DNA of 17,473 nt from Helcococcus bovis (GTDB lineage: Bacteria > Bacillota > Clostridia > Tissierellales > Peptoniphilaceae), in the NCBI RefSeq assembly GCF_046035435.1, contig NZ_JBFNFH010000026.1, one strand, 5' to 3'. Under the pieces are notes generated by a model that did no database searches, was not told the origin of the DNA, and saw only the letters and a list, made by a program, of their open reading frames with translations. Position 1 is the stretch's first letter. Each line of letters starts with the position of its first letter. A program made the position numbers and the translations under genes. Below are positions 15,139-17,473 of this stretch, piece after piece.

Positions 15139-15200
15139 AAAGTTTGCTTATCCACCTCCTCAAATCTAAAAAATAAGAAATAGATGCATATGCAAACTTT
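15139..15200. repeat. 9-bp inverted repeat just past the symporter stop
   Basis: AAAGTTTGC (15139-15147) and GCAAACTTT (15192-15200) are perfectly complementary and enclose 44 bases, starting six bases after the symporter stop codon. The loop is too long for an ordinary terminator. Inside it, on the minus strand, is a strong GAGGAGGTGG ribosome-binding-site-like sequence followed only by a nine-codon frame. It may be the end of a decayed mobile element or a poor terminator. Confidence 0.45.
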
Positions 15201-15205
15201 TATTT

Positions 15206-16432
15206 TTATCTATTTAATTTATTTTCAGTATTAGCAACTATAACCGAACATGTAATATCTCCAGTTACATTTACTACCGTTCTCATCATATCAAGAGGTC
15301 TGTCAATACCCGCAACTAAGGCAATTCCTTCAACCGGTAAACCTACACTTTGTAGAACCATAGCTAACATTATCATTCCTGCTCCTGGCACCCCAGCAGT
15401 ACCAATTGATGCCAATGTAGCTGACAAAACTATTATAAGCTGTTGACCTAATGTTAAATCAACCCCAAAAACTTTGGCAATAAATATAGCACACACGCCT
15501 TGATAAATCGCTGTACCATCCATATTAATAGTTGATCCTAAGGGTAATACAAATGAAGATACAGATTTTGATACTCCTAATTTTTCAGATACATTCATTG
15601 ATACAGGCAATGTTCCAGAGCTTGATGATGTTGAAAAAGCTGTTAAAATTGCAGGCATAACATTCTTAAAAAATTTTATAGGATTTAATTTTCCGATAAA
15701 TTTAATCGACATTCCGTAAACTAAAATAATATGTACGATTGAAACAAAATATACTACTAATATCAATCTTAATAATGAACCTATTACAGCAGATCCATTT
15801 GTCGCTATAGCAGGTACAATTAAAGCAAATACTCCTATCGGAGCTAAATTCATAATCCATGAAATAATTTTATACATTGCATTTGCAATGGTTTCAAATA
15901 TTCCAAATACCTCTTTTCCTTTTTCTCCAGATTCTAAAAGTGCTATTCCTAATATAATTGCAAATGTAATTATTTGTAACATATTACCATCCACCAATGA
16001 TTTAACAGGATTTGACGGTATAATATTTATAATCGTTTGAGAAATTGTTGGAGCTTCTTTAACTACAACATCTGATTTTTTTACCATATCAGAACTCATT
16101 GAAAATCCTGCCGAAACATCAAGTAAATTCGACAAAAATAATCCAAGCATTACCGCAAACGCAGTTGTAAACATAAAAAATATAATAGTTTTTAGTCCAA
16201 ATCTTCCCAATTGCTTAATATTATTTAAGGATCCAATCCCTACTAATAAAGAACAAAAAACCAGCGGAATAACTACCATTTTTATTAATGCTAAAAACGC
16301 ATCCCCAAACGGCTTGATATATGTAATCGCTATTTTAGAATGATCCGTCATAACAATACCGACTAAAACACCTAAAACTAATGCTATTAGAATTTTTATA
16401 GGTAAACTCAACCTTTTTTCTTCTTTTTTCAT
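15206..16432 (-). CDS. Dicarboxylate/glutamate:cation symporter (DAACS family)
   Basis: Membrane carrier that takes up acidic amino acids or C4-dicarboxylates with Na+ or H+. It has 408 residues from the ATG at 16432, chosen because AAGGAG lies six bases upstream; the open frame extends 12 codons further without such a site. The GltPh-fold hallmarks are present: a serine-rich HP1 tip (FSTSSSSGTLP), NMDGTA in TM7, GTAGVPGAG in HP2, and the TM8 residues D377, D381, R384, N388 and D392. The arginine at the position of GltPh R397 favours acidic amino-acid substrates. About eight hydrophobic segments are seen. It is a single gene, divergent from the tRNA genes. GltP/GltT-type and DctA-type carriers cannot be told apart here. 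Confidence 0.93.
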   Translation of the reverse strand: MKKEEKRLSLPIKILIALVLGVLVGIVMTDHSKIAITYIKPFGDAFLALIKMVVIPLVFCSLLVGIGSLNNIKQLGRFGLKTIIFFMFTTAFAVMLGLFLSNLLDVSAGFSMSSDMVKKSDVVVKEAPTISQTIINIIPSNPVKSLVDGNMLQIITFAIILGIALLESGEKGKEVFGIFETIANAMYKIISWIMNLAPIGVFALIVPAIATNGSAVIGSLLRLILVVYFVSIVHIILVYGMSIKFIGKLNPIKFFKNVMPAILTAFSTSSSSGTLPVSMNVSEKLGVSKSVSSFVLPLGSTINMDGTAIYQGVCAIFIAKVFGVDLTLGQQLIIVLSATLASIGTAGVPGAGMIMLAMVLQSVGLPVEGIALVAGIDRPLDMMRTVVNVTGDITCSVIVANTENKLNR

Positions 16433-16458
16433 TTTCTTCTCCTTGTTAAATTTTAAAT

Positions 16459-16487
16459 ATATTACCACTTTTAATGTTATATGTAAA
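16459..16487 (-). promoter_or_regulatory. Probable promoter of the symporter gene
   Basis: On the minus strand TTTACA (16487-16482) and TAATAT (16464-16459) are 17 bases apart. The predicted start near 16452 leaves a leader of about 20 bases to the ATG. The region is very AT-rich, so chance matches are possible. Confidence 0.5.
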
Positions 16488-16502
16488 ATATTTTAAAAAT
16501 AA

Positions 16503-16531
16503 TTGACAAATAACGAAAATTATAATATATT
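16503..16531 (+). promoter_or_regulatory. Promoter of the tRNA-His/tRNA-Leu unit
   Basis: Perfect -35 TTGACA (16503-16508), a 17-base spacer and TATATT (16526-16531), with expected start near 16538, about 19 bases before tRNA-His. It diverges from the symporter promoter. Confidence 0.75.
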
Positions 16532-16556
16532 ATATAAGTATTCAATAAATTTATGT

Positions 16557-16632
16557 GGTGAGTATGGCCAAGTGGCAAGGCACAGGGTTGTGGCTCCTGG
16601 TATCGTGGGTTCGAATCCCATTACTCACCCCA
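16557..16632 (+). tRNA. tRNA-His (anticodon GTG)
   Basis: Cloverleaf with acceptor GTGAGTA/TACTCAC and the histidine-specific extra G(-1) at 16557 opposite C73 at 16629. The anticodon stem CAGGG/TCCTG encloses loop TTGTGGC with GTG at 16590-16592. The T-arm has GGTTCGAATCC. The CCA end is encoded (16630-16632). One base separates it from tRNA-Leu, so both come from one precursor. Confidence 0.96.
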
Positions 16633-16633
16633 T

Positions 16634-16718
16634 GCGGGTGTGGCGGAATTGGCAGACGCGCTAGACTTAGGATCTAGTATCTTCGGATGTGGGGGTTCGA
16701 CTCCTCTCACCCGCACCA
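16634..16718 (+). tRNA. tRNA-Leu (anticodon TAG)
   Basis: Class II tRNA of 85 nt. Acceptor GCGGGTG/CACCCGC, anticodon stem CTAGA/TCTAG with loop CTTAGGA giving TAG, a long variable arm around CTTCGG, T-arm with GGTTCGACTCC and encoded CCA. It reads CUN leucine codons. tRNA-Leu 3' ends are common integration targets of mobile elements; no second copy of the 3' end is present in this window. Confidence 0.96.
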
Positions 16719-16730
16719 TTAAAAAATATT

Positions 16731-16830
16731 CATAGACATAAAAGGACATTAAAGTAAATTACAGGACATTAAAAAATAATTATTCAAAAATATGTTTTTT
16801 TAAGGACACAAAAGGACATAAAACGACATA
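16731..16830 (+). repeat. 10-bp-phased decamer array (AAAGGACATA-like)
   Basis: GACAT/GACAC cores start at 16735, 16745, 16765, 16805, 16815 and 16825, so all distances are multiples of 10. The best unit is AAAGGACATA/T. The intervening decamers (AAAGTAAATT and AT-only blocks) look like decayed units. The array lies between tRNA-Leu and the terminator, inside the tRNA transcript. No gene is present in 16719-16881. Confidence 0.7.
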
Positions 16831-16881
16831 ATTTGTTTGAAAACTGTTTTAATCATAAATGTATAAAGAGTGTATGAACAC

Positions 16882-16913
16882 GGGGATAGAGAAAATCTAT
16901 CTCCTTTTTTTTT
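16882..16913 (+). terminator. Intrinsic terminator of the tRNA transcript
   Basis: GGGGATAGA (16882-16890) pairs with TCTATCTCC (16896-16904), 9 bp with one G-U, loop GAAAA, followed by nine T (16905-16913). It ends the tRNA unit and faces the terminator of the minus-strand mini-operon directly next to it. Confidence 0.9.
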
Positions 16914-16915
16914 GC

Positions 16916-16948
16916 AAAAATAAAAGCCATGAATAATCATCATGGCTT
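16916..16948 (-). terminator. Intrinsic terminator of the minus-strand mini-operon
   Basis: AAGCCATGA (16924-16932) and TCATGGCTT (16940-16948) form a perfect 9-bp stem with a 7-base loop. On the minus strand it is followed by a TTTATTTTT tail. It lies six bases past the stop of the 60-residue gene. Confidence 0.85.
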
Positions 16949-16954
16949 ACAACA

Positions 16955-17137
16955 TCAATATAATAATTTTCTTCTTTCTTTAATTAATTTTTCTAATTCT
17001 TTTAATTCTTCATTAGTCGCATTAGAAATATATTTTTTTGCCCCCGACCTATTTCTAATATGATTCATTTTATCCTTATTTTTTTTATTCCATTTAGTTG
17101 ATGCTTTTAGTTGAGATTCTGATGTTTTATTTTCCAT
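16955..17137 (-). CDS. Small basic hypothetical protein (60 residues)
   Basis: I do not recognise a named family with certainty. The protein is Lys/Asn-rich: an N-terminal part with SESQLKASTKWNKKNKDKMN, a basic middle (HIRNRSGAKKYI), and an amphipathic C-terminal helix (NEELKELEKLIKERRKLL). The style resembles small uncharacterised proteins of Firmicutes mobile elements and prophages; this is an impression, not a match. A strong AGGAGG four bases before the ATG and a good terminator after the stop support a real gene. It is the last gene of the minus-strand mini-operon; its ribosome-binding site follows directly on the stop of the 38-residue membrane peptide. Confidence 0.75.
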   Translation of the reverse strand: MENKTSESQLKASTKWNKKNKDKMNHIRNRSGAKKYISNATNEELKELEKLIKERRKLLY

Positions 17138-17145
17138 TTCCCCTC

Positions 17146-17262
17146 CTATCTAAATATTAAATATAATATTAAGAAAAATATTCCCCATCCAATAAATCCA
17201 ATTACTTTCTCTTTAGTAGTTGTTTTTTTAATTTTAGTTTTTATTTTCCATTTGTTTTTCAT
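17146..17262 (-). CDS. Tiny predicted membrane peptide (38 residues)
   Basis: The frame begins MKNKWKIKTKIKKTTTKEKV and continues with one hydrophobic span of about 18 residues (VIGFIGWGIFFLILYLIF), ending in R. A very basic N-terminus before a single span predicts a membrane peptide with its N-terminus inside. There is no ribosome-binding site directly upstream; its ATG overlaps the TGA of the preceding 37-codon frame (ATGA), which suggests coupling, or the ribosome-binding site may be brought close by the folded leader. Its stop TAG is beside the AGGAGG of the next gene. The make-up resembles type I toxin peptides or small phage membrane proteins, but no family was recognised. Confidence 0.5.
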   Translation of the reverse strand: MKNKWKIKTKIKKTTTKEKVIGFIGWGIFFLILYLIFR

Positions 17263-17280
17263 TTTTTTATATGATATGAT
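17252..17280 (+). promoter_or_regulatory. Possible promoter for a counter-transcript
   Basis: On the plus strand TTGTTT (17252-17257), a 17-base spacer and TATGAT (17275-17280). The -10 is 5/6 to consensus, the -35 only 3/6. It matters because a plus-strand terminator with no gene lies about 90 bases downstream. Confidence 0.3.
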
Positions 17281-17372
17281 TTATATAGAAAAGGTATTAA
17301 ACCTTTTCTATATCGATTTTGATTTGGAAGATTATCAAGTTTATTGTTAGAGAGTACTTGGTTATCTTCCAT
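17259..17372 (-). CDS. Possible 37-codon frame overlapping the next start (ATGA)
   Basis: The frame reads MEDNQVLSNNKLDNLPNQNR and ends ...YHIKK. It is hydrophilic and more protein-like than the overlapping 30-codon frame. Its TGA overlaps the ATG of the 38-residue membrane peptide. The ATG has no well-spaced ribosome-binding site (AAAGGAGG is 24 bases away). A -1 shift at the A7 run (17378-17372), read as A-AAA-AAA in the 30-codon frame, would join it to the well-initiated MIKIKK start and give 43 residues. It may also be non-coding, because the same DNA is a strong hairpin. Confidence 0.3.
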   Translation of the reverse strand: MEDNQVLSNNKLDNLPNQNRYRKGLIPFLYKSYHIKK

Positions 17373-17378
17373 TTTTTT
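17287..17378 (+). ncRNA. Candidate antisense RNA, about 90 nt
   Basis: A plus-strand RNA starting near 17287, from the possible promoter at 17252-17280, would end at a hairpin plus T7. It would be fully complementary to the start region of the minus-strand mini-operon. No plus-strand gene is present to explain the terminator. This layout is what antisense regulators of type I toxins or plasmid replication genes look like. The call is inference from sequence layout only. Confidence 0.3.
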
Positions 17379-17389
17379 ATTTTAATCAT
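17297..17389 (-). CDS. Possible 30-codon leader frame with a strong ribosome-binding site
   Basis: The frame reads MIKIKKWKITKYSLTINLII and ends ...IEKV. It has the best initiation signal of the region: AAAGGAGG (17404-17397), a seven-base spacer, then ATG. Its stop TAA lies in the loop of the 13-bp hairpin. It could be a leader peptide, a short toxin-like peptide, or the entry point for a -1 frameshift into the 37-codon frame. A start-stop mini-frame (ATG ATA TGA) lies at 17394-17386. Confidence 0.35.
   Translation of the reverse strand: MIKIKKWKITKYSLTINLIIFQIKIDIEKV
17325..17378 (+). terminator. Plus-strand intrinsic terminator inside the minus-strand leader
   Basis: TGGAAGATTATCAAGT (17325-17340) pairs with ACTTGGTTATCTTCCA (17356-17371), 16 positions with one mismatch and one G-U on the plus-strand RNA, then seven T (17372-17378). 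The pairing is better on plus-strand RNA than on minus-strand RNA, which supports a plus-strand function. Confidence 0.5.
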
Positions 17390-17413
17390 ATCATTACCTC
17401 CTTTCATATTTAT

Positions 17414-17442
17414 ATTATACATCAGATGTATGATGTTGTCAA
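17414..17442 (-). promoter_or_regulatory. Perfect consensus promoter of the mini-operon
   Basis: On the minus strand TTGACA (17442-17437), 17 bases, TATAAT (17419-17414): 12 of 12 consensus positions with optimal spacing. The predicted start is near 17407, so the AAAGGAGG site begins about three bases into the mRNA. Confidence 0.85.
17417..17431. promoter_or_regulatory. Palindromic operator-like site over the -10
   Basis: ATACATCAGATGTAT is a perfect 7+1+7 palindrome that fills most of the spacer and overlaps the -10 box. A dimeric repressor bound here would block RNA polymerase. The regulator is not in this window and the site matches no operator I can name with confidence. Confidence 0.55.
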
Positions 17443-17450
17443 GTATTTTT

Positions 17451-17473
17451 AAAATAAAAAAGAGATAGCTATC
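17451..17473 (-). terminator. Partial terminator of an upstream minus-strand gene at the window edge
   Basis: On the minus strand the window opens with GATAGCTATCTC followed by TTTTTTATTTT. The palindrome GATAGCTATC (17464-17473) touches the window end, so the left arm of the hairpin is probably cut off. It likely ends a gene outside the window. Confidence 0.4.

Larger units (their letters stand above)
17271..17394 (-). other. Nested inverted-repeat leader (three-helix fold)
   Basis: Three inverted repeats are nested. The outer arms ATGATATGATT (17271-17281) and AATCATATCAT (17384-17394) are perfect over 11 bp. A 13-bp perfect stem lies inside (17283-17295 with 17301-17313, loop ATTAA). The third is a 16-bp stem with two imperfect positions (17325-17340 with 17356-17371, 15-base loop). 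On the minus-strand RNA this is a three-way junction whose outer helix contains the AUG of the 30-codon frame. Flanking CATTTTTTTAT occurs as a direct repeat at 17260-17270 and 17370-17380. Confidence 0.7.

Noticed and set aside
16433..16468. 12-codon N-terminal extension of the symporter
   Set aside because: No ribosome-binding site at 16468, and it would place the coding start on top of the predicted -10 region; AAGGAG precedes the ATG at 16432.
16836..16870. Plus-strand promoter for a small RNA before the tRNA terminator (TTGAAA with TATAAA)
   Set aside because: The spacer is 19 bases and the resulting RNA would be only the terminator hairpin; no support beyond AT-rich chance matches.
17260..17380. 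Ribosome hopping (gene 60-like bypass) between the two ATAAAAAAATG copies
   Set aside because: Removing the 110-nt interval puts the entry frame on TGA at the landing site instead of the membrane-peptide frame, so a simple hop does not give a fusion.

Overview
This window is a chromosomal segment from an AT-rich, low-GC Gram-positive bacterium (Bacillota, most likely the Clostridia/Tissierellia side). The evidence is the gene order of the S10-spc-alpha ribosomal cluster, rpsD placed between rpsK and rpoA, a zinc-ribbon S14, a zinc-type adenylate kinase, a small KOW-domain RNA-binding gene before infA, and strong AGGAGG-type ribosome-binding sites. I do not name a genus.

Layout, right to left because the main cluster is on the minus strand. 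Positions 14417-14628 hold a consensus-like promoter and a leader of about 175 nt that can fold. Then come 31 tightly packed genes. The S10 part is rpsJ, rplC, rplD, rplW, rplB, rpsS, rplV, rpsC, rplP, rpmC, rpsQ. The spc part is rplN, rplX, rplE, rpsN, rpsH, rplF, rplR, rpsE, rpmD, rplO, secY, adk. The last part is a KOW-domain gene, infA, rpmJ, rpsM, rpsK, rpsD, rpoA, rplQ. No clear internal terminator or promoter is visible, so the cluster looks like one transcription unit of about 14.5 kb that makes ribosomal proteins, the translocon channel, adenylate kinase, IF-1 and the RNA polymerase alpha subunit. The usual map gene is missing between adk and the KOW gene.

Upstream of the cluster, 14629-15205 is gene-free. 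It carries an approximately 64-bp tandem repeat whose minus-strand reading resembles a short piece of an IS256-type transposase. Next is a minus-strand dicarboxylate/glutamate:cation symporter (15206-16432). It is transcribed divergently from a plus-strand tRNA-His(GTG)-tRNA-Leu(TAG) pair that has its own promoter and terminator. Between tRNA-Leu and the terminator lies an array of decamers (AAAGGACATA-like) spaced at exact multiples of 10 bp.

The last 550 bp (16924-17473) hold a compact minus-strand mini-operon. It has a perfect TTGACA-N17-TATAAT promoter with a palindromic operator-like site over the -10, and a leader built from nested inverted repeats. It encodes two overlapping tiny reading frames, a 38-residue predicted single-span membrane peptide, and a 60-residue basic protein, and ends in a clear terminator. 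A plus-strand hairpin with a T7 tail inside the leader, with a possible promoter upstream, suggests a counter-transcribed RNA of about 90 nt. This is the most likely place for an undescribed system (antisense-controlled small membrane peptide, or control region of a mobile element). The functional reading is inference.
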